NCBI RefSeq assembly: GCF_021278965.1
Contig: NZ_CP065589.1
Coordinates: 4,965,001-5,029,000, forward strand
Origin: Chryseobacterium capnotolerans
GTDB taxonomy: Bacteria > Bacteroidota > Bacteroidia > Flavobacteriales > Weeksellaceae
DNA length: 64,000 nucleotides
Reading direction: 5' to 3'
Made by a program: the position numbers and the translations under genes. Positions within the stretch are counted from its first letter, which is position 1. Each line of letters opens with the position of its first letter. Positions 34,303 through 45,246 of this stretch are shown here, piece by piece. A model generated the notes under the pieces. The model ran no database searches and was not told the DNA's origin. It worked only from the letters and a program-made list of their open reading frames with translations.

Positions 34303-36323
34303 ATGAACTTACCATTAATTGCTGGAATTATCATTGTTGCAGTAGCATCAATCGGGTTGATTTTCTGGATTTTATCCATGTATAAAAAGACCGTTCAGGG
34401 AATTGTTATTTTAAGAACCGGTTATGGTGGCACAAAAGTTTTCTTTAATGCAGGAATCGTTATCCCTATCATTCACCGTATGGAATCTATGGATATTTCC
34501 GTGAAAAAACTGGAGATATCAAGAGAAGGAAGGGCTGGGTTGATCTGTAAAGACAATATGAGAGCAGATATTCAGGTGGCATTCTTTATCCGTGTGAATA
34601 AATCAGTAGATGATATTGTCAACGTAGCTCAAACGATTGGCTGTCAGAGAGCATCTGATGCTCAGACACTAAGAGAACTTTTTGAAGCTAAATTTTCAGA
34701 AGCCCTAAAAACAGTAGGAAAGAAATTTGATTTTACTGAATTATACGAAGCAAGAAGTGAATTCCGTCAGGAAATCCTTGATATCATCGGAACAGACTTA
34801 AATGGCTATGTTTTAGATGATTGCGCGATCGACTACCTTGAACAGACTTCCATCGATAAATTAGATAAAGACAATATTCTTGATTCTGAGGGAATTAAGA
34901 AAATTACAGAACTTACAGCAACACAGAATATTAAAGCCAATCAGGTTCGTCGTGATGAGGAAAAAACAATTACGAAACAGAATGTAGAAGCCAGAGAAGC
35001 TATTCTTGAGCTTGAAAAACAGCTGGCAGAAAAGCAGGAGTCTCAAAAAGAGAAGTTGCCAATATCAAAGCCCGTGAAAATGCTGAAATCTTAAAAGTAG
35101 AAGAAGAAGAACGCCTGAGATATGAAACCGTTCGTATTGCAACGGAAGAGAAATTACAGATTGCAGAAGAAAATAAACTTCGCCAGGTGGTGATTGCCGC
35201 TAAAAATAAAGAACGTGCAGATCTGGTAGAAACAGAAAGAGTATTAAAAGACAAAGCTTTAGAGGCTACAGAAAGAGAAAGAATTGTTTCCCTTGCCCAG
35301 ATTGAAAAAGAGAAAGCGATAGAAATAGAAAAGAAAAGCATTCAGGATGCGATCCGCGAACGTTTGACCATGGAGAAAACGGTAGTGGAAGAGCAGCAGG
35401 GAATTAAAGATCTGGAAGCTTTCAAAACGGCTGAAAGAAACAAACAGGTTGAAATTACAGTCGCTACTCAGGAAGCAGAGAAAAGATTAATCGAAGAAAC
35501 CAGAGCAGCAGAAGCGCGTAAACTGGCCGCAGAAAAAGATGCTCAGAAATATGTGATCGAAGCACAGGCGAAGAGAGATGCAGCAGAAAAAGAAGCAGAG
35601 GCACGTAAGATCATTGCAGATGCTAAAGCAAAAGAAGAAGCTACTGTGGGGTTATCTGAAGCTCAGGTGCTGCACGCAAAAGCAGATGCTGCAGAAAGAC
35701 AAGGAATTGTAGAAGCAGTAGTCATTGAGAAAAAGGCCGAAGCAGTGAGGAAAGAAGGAATTGCACAGGCAGAAGTGATTAAAGAAAAAGCATTGGCAGA
35801 AGCTGCGGGTATCAATGAAAAAGCAGAAGCGATGAAGAAACTGAACGATGCAGGAAAAGATCACGAGGAATTCCGTCTGAAGCTGAACAAAGAAAAAGAA
35901 GTAGAGTTAGCAGAAATTGCTATCCAGAAAGATATTGCAGAAGCTCAGTCTCTGGTATTGGCAGAAGCATTCAAAACAGCGAAGATCGATATTGTAGGAG
36001 GTGATAATACATTCTTTGATAATGTAATCCGTCAGGTTTCAGCAGGAAAAGGATTGGATAAATTCGTGAGCCATAGTGAAAATGCACAGATGGTGAGAGA
36101 AAACCTGTTGGGAGACGGTGAAAATATCATTGCTAAAGTAATGGGAATGGTAGACAAATACAATATTTCATCAGATGATATCAAGAACATGAGTATCGCC
36201 TCCCTGATCTTTAAACTGAACGGTGTAGCCAATCAACAGGAAAAAGGAATTCTGGAAAGAGCCCTTGATATGGCCAGACATATGGGTGTAGAACATAAAC
36301 CGGTAAACAATAACCATGTTTAA
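34303..36323 (+). pseudogene. Flotillin/SPFH-domain protein (YqiK-like), frameshifted
   Basis: A protein of about 673 residues in two frames. The first part has an N-terminal transmembrane helix, then an SPFH/band-7 domain (KTVQGIVILRTGYGGTKVFF, then VKKLEISREGRAGLICKDN). The second part is a long Ala-Glu-Lys coiled coil with EAEARKIIADAKAKEEA and a conserved C-terminal part (DIVGGDNTFFDNVIRQVSAG). Reading six A instead of five at 35045-35049 joins them as QKREVANIKARENAEILK. The SPFH oligomer scaffolds membrane microdomains. It works with the preceding YqiJ-like protein. The break is probably an assembly error. Confidence 0.9.
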
Positions 36324-36387
36324 TATATAAAGAACAGTTAATTTATTGATAATCAATTTTTTAAAATAGGTTAGCTGTTTGCATGAC

Positions 36388-36420
36388 AAACCTTATAGGT
36401 TTTCAAAACCTATAGGGTTT
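36388..36420. repeat. Palindromic element between the flotillin and AAA+ genes
   Basis: AAACCTTATAGGTTTT is followed after one base by AAAACCTATAGGGTTT, an inverted repeat with one mismatch. It could form a hairpin or weak terminator in the 176-bp gap. There is no promoter match to separate the AAA+ gene from the operon. Confidence 0.6.
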
Positions 36421-36499
36421 ACATGAAAATAAAAAGTATAATAAGTTCTACACAAAGATTTGCTGTTGAACAACAGCCATGACCATCTAACCCAACACT

Positions 36500-39400
36500 A
36501 TGTCAGAACAACTTAATTCCGGAACCTACGAAATTATTCAGAACCGTCTTAATGAGCAGAAAAATGACCTTATACAAAGGTTGAATCAGCTTAATGAGGA
36601 CCGTAAAAATATCTTCGGTGGAATAGATTTTTCGTTGATTGCCAATGAAAGGATTTCCACAGACCATAACTGTATAGCCAAGGATATCTATTCATTAGGA
36701 GATTATTTGCTATTTGGTTCCAATGCTCATTTTGGCTTACAGACAGAAATTAATATTTCAGACGTTTTTTCCATTTATAGAATCAATAAAAACAGGTTTG
36801 AGCCTCAGGATTATGACCTTATCAATGATGAAGTTTTTATTGATGAGTTTAAAAACCTTTACAAATATTACAGAAATACATTCTTTGCAAGATTTACTTT
36901 TACAGAGAACTACCTTTATATGGTTTTCCAGCTTTCGGAAAGCACTACAGATATTAAAGCATTCAAATGGCTGATCAAAGACAATCAGTTGATCTATGTA
37001 GATTCAAGAAGTGCTTCAGAAACTGCATACCCGCCGCAGCATGGCTTTGCGTGGACGAAAGCGACAAGAGACATGCAGCGATCCGGAAAACATCCGCATA
37101 TTTCCCTTGCCGATAAGGTTTTTGTGGAAAGTATCGGTGGAGATATCACCATTAAGGTTGAAGATAATACAGATACCGGAAAAGGAATTTATTCCGAAGA
37201 TGTGATCCATAAAGATCAGAATCTAGATGATGCTGAGATCCATTTCTGTGACCTGGATAACCTTGTCTTGTTTAAAATAAAGCCCTACCAGGAAACAGAG
37301 CGCTATTTTATTTATAATCATAAAGAAAAGACCGTTTCCAGAGCTGATGCTCTTAAATATTCAGGGTTATTGCTCCCGGAAAATCAGGGAGTACTGTTTT
37401 CAAACGGATATGCTCTGCAGACAGGTGGGTTAAAAGTGATTTCACAGGATCAGAACAGGCTGTATTATCTGAAAACCGTTACAGAACCCAACGGAGAGAA
37501 CTTCTTATATGTTTTCTATGATGATAAAACGAATAATTATCAGCTGATCTCCTATAATATCATCACCCAAACGATAGAAACACCCATTCGTTGCAGCGGT
37601 TTCTCACTTCTCAATGATGGAAAACTGATTTATCTTCGGGAGAGTATTGAAACAACCAAGCATCATCTTGCTCAGATCTGGCAGACTCCTTTCTCCAAAG
37701 AACTGCAAGCGAATGCTGAAAAAGCAGACAGTCTGATTTACAAGATCGGAAACAAAGATATTGTAAGAGTAATGGCAGAAAGTCAGGAGCTTATCACCCT
37801 TCTGAATAAAAAGGATTCCTATAGCGGATTATACGATGATATTGTAAAGCTTTCCACCTTTATTCTCGATACCTATTACTTTTTGGGTGAAGATGAAGTT
37901 CAGAAACTGGACCAGCCACTTAAAGAGATCCGAAAAATTGCTCATTCAGCGATCAACGAATATGAAAAAGTAGTTGAGCAAAGAAAAAACACAGAAGAAG
38001 CTTTAGAAAAAATAAAGCAGGCCTGTGATAAAATCATTGATGATACCAAAAGGCTTCATTATTCTCAGCTCACAGAATATATTGATGCTCTTTCCCAAAT
38101 AAGAGCCTTAAGAGGAGAGGTTACAGGGGCGAGAGAAATGAAATATGCAGATACAAATCTGTTGGACTCTCTTGAAAAAGCTCTTTCAGACCGCTATACC
38201 GAACTTTCTAATGCCTGTGTGGATTTTCTGCTGCAGGAAGGGGCACTATTGCCTTATGAAGAGAAAGCGCAGACCATTTCAGAGGATATTATTGCATTAC
38301 AAAAGGCTATTGATGCTAAAATCATTGATGAAAATATAAGCACCTTATCAGGACAGCTGGAACTGTTGGTAGATATTGTCAATAACCTTAAAATTGAAGA
38401 CACTTCCCAATCTACCCAGATCATTGAAAACATATCTTTGATCTTTGCAAGACTAAACCAGGAAAGGCTTGAGCTCAGCAAAAGGAAAAGAGAGATCTCA
38501 GGAAAAGAACTGGCTTCAGATTTCCAGGCACAGATTACCTTATTTGATCAATCTGTGATTAATTTTCTGGAGCTTTCCCAGACGCCGGAGAAATGTGATG
38601 AATATCTCACCAAGCTTTCCATTCAGTTGGAAGAAATGGAAACCAAATTCATTGATTTTGATGAATTTATACAGCAGATAGGAACCAAAAGAGAAGAAGT
38701 CTACGGACATTTCCAGAATAAAAGAGTACAGCTTACAGAATCTAGAAATAAAAGGACACAAAGTCTGTTTGATGCTGCCCAAAGAATTCTGAAATCAGTG
38801 CAGACCAAGGCAGAATCCTTTGACTCTGAAAATGAAATCAATGGGTATTTTGCTTCAGACCTGATGGTTGAAAAAGTAAGAGACCTTTCAAGACAATTAG
38901 CGGAATTAGAAGATTCTGCAAAATCGGAAGAAATTCAGACTCTTTTAAAAACCTGCCAGCAGGAATCTGCAAGAAAGCTTAAAGATAAAAAGGAAATCTA
39001 CGTAGACGGGGAAAGCGTTATTGCACTGGGAAATTATAAGTTTGCCGTTAATCAGCAGAAACTGGATCTTACCCTTGTCCTTCGAAATGCACAATATTAC
39101 TATCATCTCACCGGAACAAGCTTCTATGAACCATTAAACTTCAATACGGCAGATGAATTCAAAGAAGTCTGGAACCAGGAATTTGTTTCTGAAAATACGA
39201 AGATAAAAAGGTTTGAATACCTTGCCTGGAATGTATTTTCAAATCATAAAGAAATAGAAACAGAAGAACAAAATGAAAAGGCTGTTCAACAGTTTACTGC
39301 CGAGCATTTTGGAGAAGGGTTGGTGAAAGGAATTCATGATAAAGATGCACAGCTCATTGTAACAAGGTTACAGCAAATGCATAATGAGTTGGGATTGATG

Positions 39401-41296
39401 AGGTTTACCACACAGGAAAGAGCTATGGCGCAGATATTCTGGCTTTTTCTGGATACGGAAAGAAAAGAATATTATACCAAGCAATTTGAAGCAGCCGCTA
39501 TTATTGCTCAATCTTTTGCTGTAAAACAGGGATTTGAATACCTAAGCAGGGAATTGGCAGCAGAGATGAAATCTTTTGCATCGGTGAATGGTATTTTTGC
39601 AGAGACAGATTATATCAATGCTGCAATATACCTAAAACTGGAAGACAAAGAAAATTTCCTGATCTCAGAAAAAGCAGGAGCATTGTATGGTTTATTTTTA
39701 AAAGAGCTTAAGGAAAAAGGCAAAGATCTGGAGTTTTTCGCTCAAATACAGGCTATGTATTCTTATCCTTCAGCATGTTATTATATTGCAGAAGGAGCAT
39801 TGCAGGCTTTTGATCCGAATGCGGAAAAGGAGATCATCCATGAAGTGCTGGCATTTGTCATCACTCAAAAGTTTGATCCGAAAAATATCCGCCGAATCAC
39901 TTATGAAGTAGCGATAAAAGAACTGAAGTCTCTTGAAAAGGATGCAGAGTATCATCTTAATTACTTTGAATTCGTTTCCCGACTGAATCATTTCAATACA
40001 GTGACCGTTCCAAAATACAAACGACTTCAGGAATTGAAATACAGCTGGATAGATGAAAAGAAAAAAGCATTGAAACTGGATACTTTCCAGGCTCAGATTT
40101 TAAGCTCATTTGTAAGAAATAAATTGATTAATGATGTCTATTTCCCTTTAATAGGAGCAAATCTTGCCAAACAGCTTGGAACTGTTGGTTCTGATAAAAG
40201 GACAGACAGAATGGGAATGCTTCTTCTGGTATCTCCTCCTGGATATGGAAAGACCACCCTCATGGAATATATGGCAGAGCGTATGGGATTGGTATTTATG
40301 AAAATCAATGGTCCTTCATTAGGCTATGATATCGTTTCTACAGATCCGGCAGAAGCTAAAAATGCAGGGGCAAGACAAGAACTCGAAAAACTGAATCTTG
40401 CATTGGAAATGGGTGATAATGTAATGCTTTACCTTGATGATATTCAGCATTGTAATCCTGAATTCCTTCAGAAATTCATTTCCCTGGCAGATGGACAGAG
40501 AAAAATTGAAGGAATTTACAATGGAGAAAGTAAAACATACGATTTACGCTCTAAGAGATTTTGTCTGGTAATGGCAGGAAATCCATATACGGAAAGCGGG
40601 GAGAAGTTTAAAATACCGGATATGCTGGCGAACCGTTCAGATACCTACAATCTGGGTGAAATATCAGGTTCAAAAACAGACCTTTTTGATCTGAGTTTAA
40701 TTGAAAACTCACTCATGTCCAATGAATATCTGACTAGGCTGACCCAGCCAGGTATGGAAAATCTGTATGAACTCTATGATTGTGTGATAACAGATAATCC
40801 TGCGGATAATCTGAAAGGAAATTTCAGCTCCAATGAAATATCAGATTTCAGGGCAGTACTGAAAAATACCATTATGGTTAGAAATATGATTCTGAAAGTC
40901 AACAAAGAATATATTGCCTCTGCAGCGATGTCTGATGACTACAGAAATGAACCGCCCTTTAAACTTCAGGGATCTTACCGTAATATGAATAAGCTTATTG
41001 CTCAGATACAGCCTATTTTAAAAGAAAGCGAAGTTATTCAGCTTGTATTGAACCATTATCAGAACGAATCCCAAACGCTGACAATCGGTGCAGAAGCAAA
41101 CATGTTGAAATTGAAAGAGCTGATAGAAGTCCTTTCGGAAGAAGAGAGAGAACGTTGGGAAGAGATCAAGAAGACCTTTGTAAAAAATAAAACCCTAAAA
41201 GGCTTAGGCGAAAACGATAGAATGTCTCAGATTGTTGCACTCCTTGCACAGTTTGGAGATGGTCTTGAAGGGATAAAAGAGGTTTTGAAAAAATAA
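36500..41296 (+). CDS. Giant coiled-coil AAA+ ATPase ('DNA repair ATPase', DUF3686-like)
   Basis: A 1598-residue cytosolic protein. Residues 1-420 are mostly beta, suggesting a propeller-like domain (LGDYLLFGSNAHFG, then LVLFKIKPYQETERYFIYNH). Residues 420-900 are long coiled coils, and a helical region follows. A C-terminal AAA+ module holds Walker A PPGYGKTT near residue 1248, Walker B LYLDDIQH near 1312, and AGNP (sensor 1) near 1358. The layout matches proteins annotated as DNA repair ATPases with DUF3686, which co-occur with PspA. With an ESCRT-III-like PspA upstream, this could act as a Vps4-like remodeller (inference). It ends at a terminator. Confidence 0.85.
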   Translation: MSEQLNSGTYEIIQNRLNEQKNDLIQRLNQLNEDRKNIFGGIDFSLIANERISTDHNCIAKDIYSLGDYLLFGSNAHFGLQTEINISDVFSIYRINKNRFEPQDYDLINDEVFIDEFKNLYKYYRNTFFARFTFTENYLYMVFQLSESTTDIKAFKWLIKDNQLIYVDSRSASETAYPPQHGFAWTKATRDMQRSGKHPHISLADKVFVESIGGDITIKVEDNTDTGKGIYSEDVIHKDQNLDDAEIHFCDLDNLVLFKIKPYQETERYFIYNHKEKTVSRADALKYSGLLLPENQGVLFSNGYALQTGGLKVISQDQNRLYYLKTVTEPNGENFLYVFYDDKTNNYQLISYNIITQTIETPIRCSGFSLLNDGKLIYLRESIETTKHHLAQIWQTPFSKELQANAEKADSLIYKIGNKDIVRVMAESQELITLLNKKDSYSGLYDDIVKLSTFILDTYYFLGEDEVQKLDQPLKEIRKIAHSAINEYEKVVEQRKNTEEALEKIKQACDKIIDDTKRLHYSQLTEYIDALSQIRALRGEVTGAREMKYADTNLLDSLEKALSDRYTELSNACVDFLLQEGALLPYEEKAQTISEDIIALQKAIDAKIIDENISTLSGQLELLVDIVNNLKIEDTSQSTQIIENISLIFARLNQERLELSKRKREISGKELASDFQAQITLFDQSVINFLELSQTPEKCDEYLTKLSIQLEEMETKFIDFDEFIQQIGTKREEVYGHFQNKRVQLTESRNKRTQSLFDAAQRILKSVQTKAESFDSENEINGYFASDLMVEKVRDLSRQLAELEDSAKSEEIQTLLKTCQQESARKLKDKKEIYVDGESVIALGNYKFAVNQQKLDLTLVLRNAQYYYHLTGTSFYEPLNFNTADEFKEVWNQEFVSENTKIKRFEYLAWNVFSNHKEIETEEQNEKAVQQFTAEHFGEGLVKGIHDKDAQLIVTRLQQMHNELGLMRFTTQERAMAQIFWLFLDTERKEYYTKQFEAAAIIAQSFAVKQGFEYLSRELAAEMKSFASVNGIFAETDYINAAIYLKLEDKENFLISEKAGALYGLFLKELKEKGKDLEFFAQIQAMYSYPSACYYIAEGALQAFDPNAEKEIIHEVLAFVITQKFDPKNIRRITYEVAIKELKSLEKDAEYHLNYFEFVSRLNHFNTVTVPKYKRLQELKYSWIDEKKKALKLDTFQAQILSSFVRNKLINDVYFPLIGANLAKQLGTVGSDKRTDRMGMLLLVSPPGYGKTTLMEYMAERMGLVFMKINGPSLGYDIVSTDPAEAKNAGARQELEKLNLALEMGDNVMLYLDDIQHCNPEFLQKFISLADGQRKIEGIYNGESKTYDLRSKRFCLVMAGNPYTESGEKFKIPDMLANRSDTYNLGEISGSKTDLFDLSLIENSLMSNEYLTRLTQPGMENLYELYDCVITDNPADNLKGNFSSNEISDFRAVLKNTIMVRNMILKVNKEYIASAAMSDDYRNEPPFKLQGSYRNMNKLIAQIQPILKESEVIQLVLNHYQNESQTLTIGAEANMLKLKELIEVLSEEERERWEEIKKTFVKNKTLKGLGENDRMSQIVALLAQFGDGLEGIKEVLKK

Positions 41297-41324
41297 TAGT
41301 TAGCCTTACTTTATCATAAAAGCA

Positions 41325-41357
41325 AAAACAGCACCCTGTATATATGGGTGCTGTTTT
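41325..41357. terminator. Bidirectional intrinsic terminator
   Basis: A 12-bp stem AAAACAGCACCC/GGGTGCTGTTTT with a 9-nt loop lies between convergent genes. Confidence 0.92.
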
Positions 41358-41365
41358 ATTAATAT

Positions 41366-42658
41366 TTATTGACGAATAACTTTAGCATTTTTATCGGATA
41401 GCTTTTCCGATAGCCATTGTTGCATTTTTTCCTCTTGCTCCTTTTCTTCTTTTTCAGACCTATAAAGGATTACGGTGCTTACATTGGCGCTGTCTGTGTT
41501 AGGGAAATTGGTTACTTTACCAATAGAAATATGGTTAAAATCCGGAAATAAGATATGTATTTCCTTAATAAGGCTTGAGTCTTTTACTGTGTATTTATCC
41601 AATTGTTGTCTTAATTGGTTGATGACAAGGTCTTTTTCAGACAATACATTATTCCGTTGCCCAATTTCGTTAAGTATTTCTGATTTAATATCAGTAGCAT
41701 CCTGTTTAATCACCAATTTTGTATTGGCAATTCCGAGGTCTTTAATTTTTTTATTAATGGTATCCAGTTCACTTTTACTAAATTTTTTGGATAAAAAAGC
41801 CAACTCTATTGTTTTTGGAGAAGAATTGTAGTTTACTTTTTTATAAATGAGGGTATACCCTTTTTGTGTAAATTCATTATTGATGAACTGGTCAATATTT
41901 TGAGCAAACTTCTTCTGATTCAAGAGATTATAAGCCAGGTAAGAACTTGGTACAATCATAATAATGATCAAAGCCGTTATCCCATATCGTATTTGTCTTT
42001 CATACTTTCTGTCTACCAGTTCAATTGGCTCATACCTCAGGTATTTAATAATAAGAAATGTTGCGATGCAAATGAAAAAGCAATTGATGGTGTAAAGATA
42101 AAAGGCTCCTGCAAAATAGCTCCAGTTTCCTATAGCAAGTCCATATCCTGCCGTACAGAGTGGAGGCATTAATGCCGTAGCAATAGCAACTCCCGGTATT
42201 GGATTACCTTGTTTCACGCGGGTGATGGCTATAACGCCTACAAGACCACCAAAAAAAGCGATCAGGACATCATAAATATTCGGTGATGTACGGGCTAATA
42301 GCTCAGATTGAGTTTCTTTAAAAGGACTTAATGAGAAATAGATAAAAGATACCAGTAAACTGACTATAGTTGCAATAAGAAGATTCTTAGCAGATCTTTT
42401 AAGTAATTGAAAATTATAGGTGCCCAAGGCAAACCCGGCTCCTACTATAGGTCCCATAAGAGGAGATATAAGCATTGCCCCGATAATAACTGCCGTGGAG
42501 TTTACATTGAGTCCCACGGATGCAATAACAATCGCACACGCTAAAATCCATAAATTTGAGCCCCGAAACGAGATATTATCGGTGATGTTTTCTAGAACCT
42601 TCCCTTTATCTTCTTCCCCGAAATGAAGATTAATAAATCTCAAAAATTTTCCCATCAT
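41366..42658 (-). CDS. DUF389 family membrane protein
   Basis: A 430-residue protein with six or so transmembrane helices and the DUF389 signature STAVIIGAMLISPLMGPIVG and ARTSPNIYDVLIAFFGG with LMPPLCTAGYGLA. The C-terminal 180 residues are a soluble alpha-beta and coiled region (NNVLSEKDLVINQLRQQLDK). The family is of unknown function; the start is likely the second or third Met of MMGK. A -7 element (TATTTTTG) lies about 25 bp upstream on its strand. Confidence 0.92.
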   Translation of the reverse strand: MMGKFLRFINLHFGEEDKGKVLENITDNISFRGSNLWILACAIVIASVGLNVNSTAVIIGAMLISPLMGPIVGAGFALGTYNFQLLKRSAKNLLIATIVSLLVSFIYFSLSPFKETQSELLARTSPNIYDVLIAFFGGLVGVIAITRVKQGNPIPGVAIATALMPPLCTAGYGLAIGNWSYFAGAFYLYTINCFFICIATFLIIKYLRYEPIELVDRKYERQIRYGITALIIIMIVPSSYLAYNLLNQKKFAQNIDQFINNEFTQKGYTLIYKKVNYNSSPKTIELAFLSKKFSKSELDTINKKIKDLGIANTKLVIKQDATDIKSEILNEIGQRNNVLSEKDLVINQLRQQLDKYTVKDSSLIKEIHILFPDFNHISIGKVTNFPNTDSANVSTVILYRSEKEEKEQEEKMQQWLSEKLSDKNAKVIRQ

Positions 42659-42817
42659 TGTTTATTCACTTGTTTAGATTCAAAAATAAAAATACATATT
42701 TATAGATTATTTTACACAAGCTTTAAAAATTTTCATTGCAGCTGAGGCTTATTAACTGATTGCCTGTACCCATAATATTCTATACTTCTGTATCTGTATC
42801 CAAACTGATAGACTCCA

Positions 42818-42825
42818 TAATTTTG
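42818..42825 (+). promoter_or_regulatory. -7 promoter element
   Basis: TAATTTTG, 21 bp before the small hypothetical gene. Confidence 0.5.
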
Positions 42826-42846
42826 TTAAGGTAAAGAAGAAATACT

Positions 42847-43215
42847 ATGGAAACAATGGCACAACATCAGGAACAGCTTCAATATGCTGAAGTTTATATT
42901 TCAGACATGTTAGCATTGAAAAACATATTTTTACAGATATGGACTCCTTCAAAGACCGCTTCAGATTTTGGAATACCATTCCTTTTGGCAAAGAAGAAAA
43001 AAGAAATCATATTATTTGCCAGTCTTGTCATGGGGGAGAAAGGAGAAATCAAATTTGTCGTCTATGATAAGAAAGGAACGAGTGAAATAGAAAAGAGATC
43101 CTTTTCAACAAGAGTTGAAAGTTACTTTAAAAGGAATACAGCCCCTAATTTTCGAAATCCTGAACAATTAAAAAGCAGCATCAAAAGTATGATGAGCTGG
43201 CTTGATCTTCAGTAA
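42847..43215 (+). CDS. Uncharacterised 122-residue protein
   Basis: I do not recognise it. It is a soluble alpha-beta protein with a Lys-rich middle (LLAKKKKEIILFASLVMGEK, then KFVVYDKKGTSEIEKRSFS). No signal peptide is present. It is followed by the MocR gene 41 bp downstream on the same strand, and may be co-transcribed. Confidence 0.6.
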   Translation: METMAQHQEQLQYAEVYISDMLALKNIFLQIWTPSKTASDFGIPFLLAKKKKEIILFASLVMGEKGEIKFVVYDKKGTSEIEKRSFSTRVESYFKRNTAPNFRNPEQLKSSIKSMMSWLDLQ

Positions 43216-43256
43216 GATCTGGATAAAATTGTACATTTACTTAAAACTGTAATTCA

Positions 43257-44671
43257 ATGTTGAAAGATGTTCTATACCTTAAAATAGCGAATTCTGTCAC
43301 GGAGCAGATCAAAAGTGAGACCCTGCAATTTGGAGACAGACTGCCTTCGCTGAGGAGTGCCCAAAAGCTCTACAATGTCAGCCTGAATACAGTAAAACAG
43401 GCTTATATGGAGCTTGAAAGCCGCTCGCTTGTAGAGTCACGCCCTAAATATGGATATTATGTGAGCCAAACCTCTCAAAGAAAGCTGGCACTACCTTCTG
43501 TGGCTAAAATGAAAGTTTCGGAAGAAAAAAACAGCCCGGAAGATCTTATCGGAAAAGTGTTTGGTGCCATTGGCGGAACAGATATGACACAGTTTGCATT
43601 AGGGATTCCGGGGAAAAGCCTCCTTCCGGTAGCCAAAATGAAAAAATGTATGATTGAAGTAATAAAGCGGAAGAGTGACAGTGGAACCAATTATGAGCCG
43701 GTGCAGGGAAGTGTGGGACTCAGGAGGGAAATTGCCAAGTGGTCTATCGTGATGGAAGGGCGGATTACTGAAGATGATCTGGTGATAACCTCAGGTGCTA
43801 TGAATGGGGTTTACCATTGTCTGATGGCTGTAACTCAGCCGGGTGATTATGTAGCGGTAGAAAGTCCTGTTTATTTTGGGATTCTTCAGGCTATCCAGTT
43901 GCTGGGATTGAAGGCTGTGGAAATTCCTACCCATCCCATTACCGGAATAGATCTGGATGCTTTAAAAAGGTAATGCCGAAGCTTTCTGCCTGCTGTTTTG
44001 TAGTAAATTATAACAACCCATTAGGCTTTCAGATGCCGGATGAGAATAAGAAAGAATTGGTAAAAATGCTTACTGAGCATAATGTTCCTTTGGTGGAAGA
44101 TGATGTCTATGGAAACATTTATTTCGGGGCCGGAAGGCCCAAACCGTGTAAATTTTATGATGAAGCAGGCATTGTGATGTGGGTAGGTTCGGTATCTAAA
44201 ACTTTAGCACCAGGATATCGTGTTGGTTGGGTGGCACCAGGGAAATTTAAAGAAAAAATTATCCGTCAGAAGTTGGTTCAGACTGTATCAGGTCCATCCT
44301 TATTTTCAGATGTGATAGCCGATTTCCTTGAGCATGGCCGTTACGATCATCATTTGAGAATGTTCAGAAAGAAGTTGTATGCCAATTACTTACAGATTCA
44401 AAAGTCTGTGACACAGTATTTTCCGGATAATACCAAAATTTCAGAGCCCAAAGGAGGGTTTATGCTATGGCTGGAACTGGATAAAAGAATATGTACAGAA
44501 GATTTATATGACGAAGCAGTCAGCCAGAAAGTGAATTTTGCACCGGGAAGAATGTTTTCTCAATATAATCAGTATCAGAACTGTATGCGGCTAAACTATG
44601 CACTGGAATGGACCGATCGTGTAGAAAGTGACCTGGAGAAATTGGGGAAAATGATAAAAAACAGAATATAA
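43257..44671 (+). pseudogene. MocR/PdxR-type GntR regulator with aminotransferase domain, frameshifted
   Basis: Two abutting frames form one about 471-residue protein. The N-terminal GntR winged helix is PSLRSAQKLYNVSLNTVKQAYMELE-like at about residues 25-65 (for example SLNTVKQAYMELESRSL). The fold type I aminotransferase domain has YEPVQGSVGLRREIAKW, VVNYNNPLGFQMP, and the PLP-lysine motif SVSKTLAPGYRVGW. They join if the A5 run at 43964-43968 is read as six A, giving ALKKVMPKLSACC. MocR regulators sense PLP or amino compounds. The GNAT gene 13 bp downstream may be its target or operon partner. Likely an assembly error. Confidence 0.9.
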
Positions 44672-44684
44672 TACACCTAAAGCG

Positions 44685-45164
44685 ATGAATGATATCAATA
44701 ATGAAGTAAAAATTGTAGCCTACGAACCTCAGTACAAAGAAGCTTTCAAAGCTTTGAATGAAGAATGGATCAAAACATTTTTTGTGATGGAAAGCAGCGA
44801 TTATAAGTTGCTGGATAATCCTGAAGAATATATTATAAATAAAGGTGGATATATAGCTTTTGCTTTGTTGAATGGCGAAGCTGTAGGAACATGTGCCTTA
44901 GTGAGGGCTCAGGAAGAACCTCTTGCTTTTGAGTTGTCCAAAATGGCAGTAAGCCCTAAAGCACAGGGCAAGAAGATCGGTTATCTGTTGGGAAATGCTC
45001 TTGTTGAAAAAGCCAAAGAGCTGAAAGCGGAAAAAGTATTCCTTGAAACCAATTCAATCTTGGTTCCAGCAATAAAGCTATATGAAAAACTAGGATTTAA
45101 GCATATTGAAATTACCAATCCCGGCTATGACCGTGTAGATGTGCAAATGGAACTGGACCTTTAA
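44685..45164 (+). CDS. GNAT-family N-acetyltransferase
   Basis: A 159-residue GNAT. Motif A is visible as ELSKMAVSPKAQGKKIGYLLGNAL (the Q/R-x-x-G-x-x pattern binding acetyl-CoA pyrophosphate), followed by the motif B strand VFLETNSILVPAIKLYEKLGF. The substrate is unknown. It follows the MocR gene closely, so a small amine or amino-acid acetylation is possible. It ends at the hairpin 45180-45217. Confidence 0.9.
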   Translation: MNDINNEVKIVAYEPQYKEAFKALNEEWIKTFFVMESSDYKLLDNPEEYIINKGGYIAFALLNGEAVGTCALVRAQEEPLAFELSKMAVSPKAQGKKIGYLLGNALVEKAKELKAEKVFLETNSILVPAIKLYEKLGFKHIEITNPGYDRVDVQMELDL

Positions 45165-45179
45165 TCTTAATTAAAAAAA

Positions 45180-45217
45180 ATATTGGAACTCAGATATTTA
45201 TATCCTGGTTCCAATAT
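45180..45217. terminator. Terminator hairpin between convergent genes
   Basis: A 10-bp stem ATATTGGAAC/GTTCCAATAT has an eight-A run on its left, giving a U-run for the minus-strand transcript. Confidence 0.75.
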
Positions 45218-45246
45218 CAAAATTTAAATCTAATTGTTGTTCTGTT

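Noticed and set aside
36500..41296. SMC/Rad50-type DNA repair protein
   Set aside because: The ATP-binding module is a C-terminal AAA+ with Walker A, Walker B and sensor motifs close together, not split ABC halves at both ends of a coiled coil.
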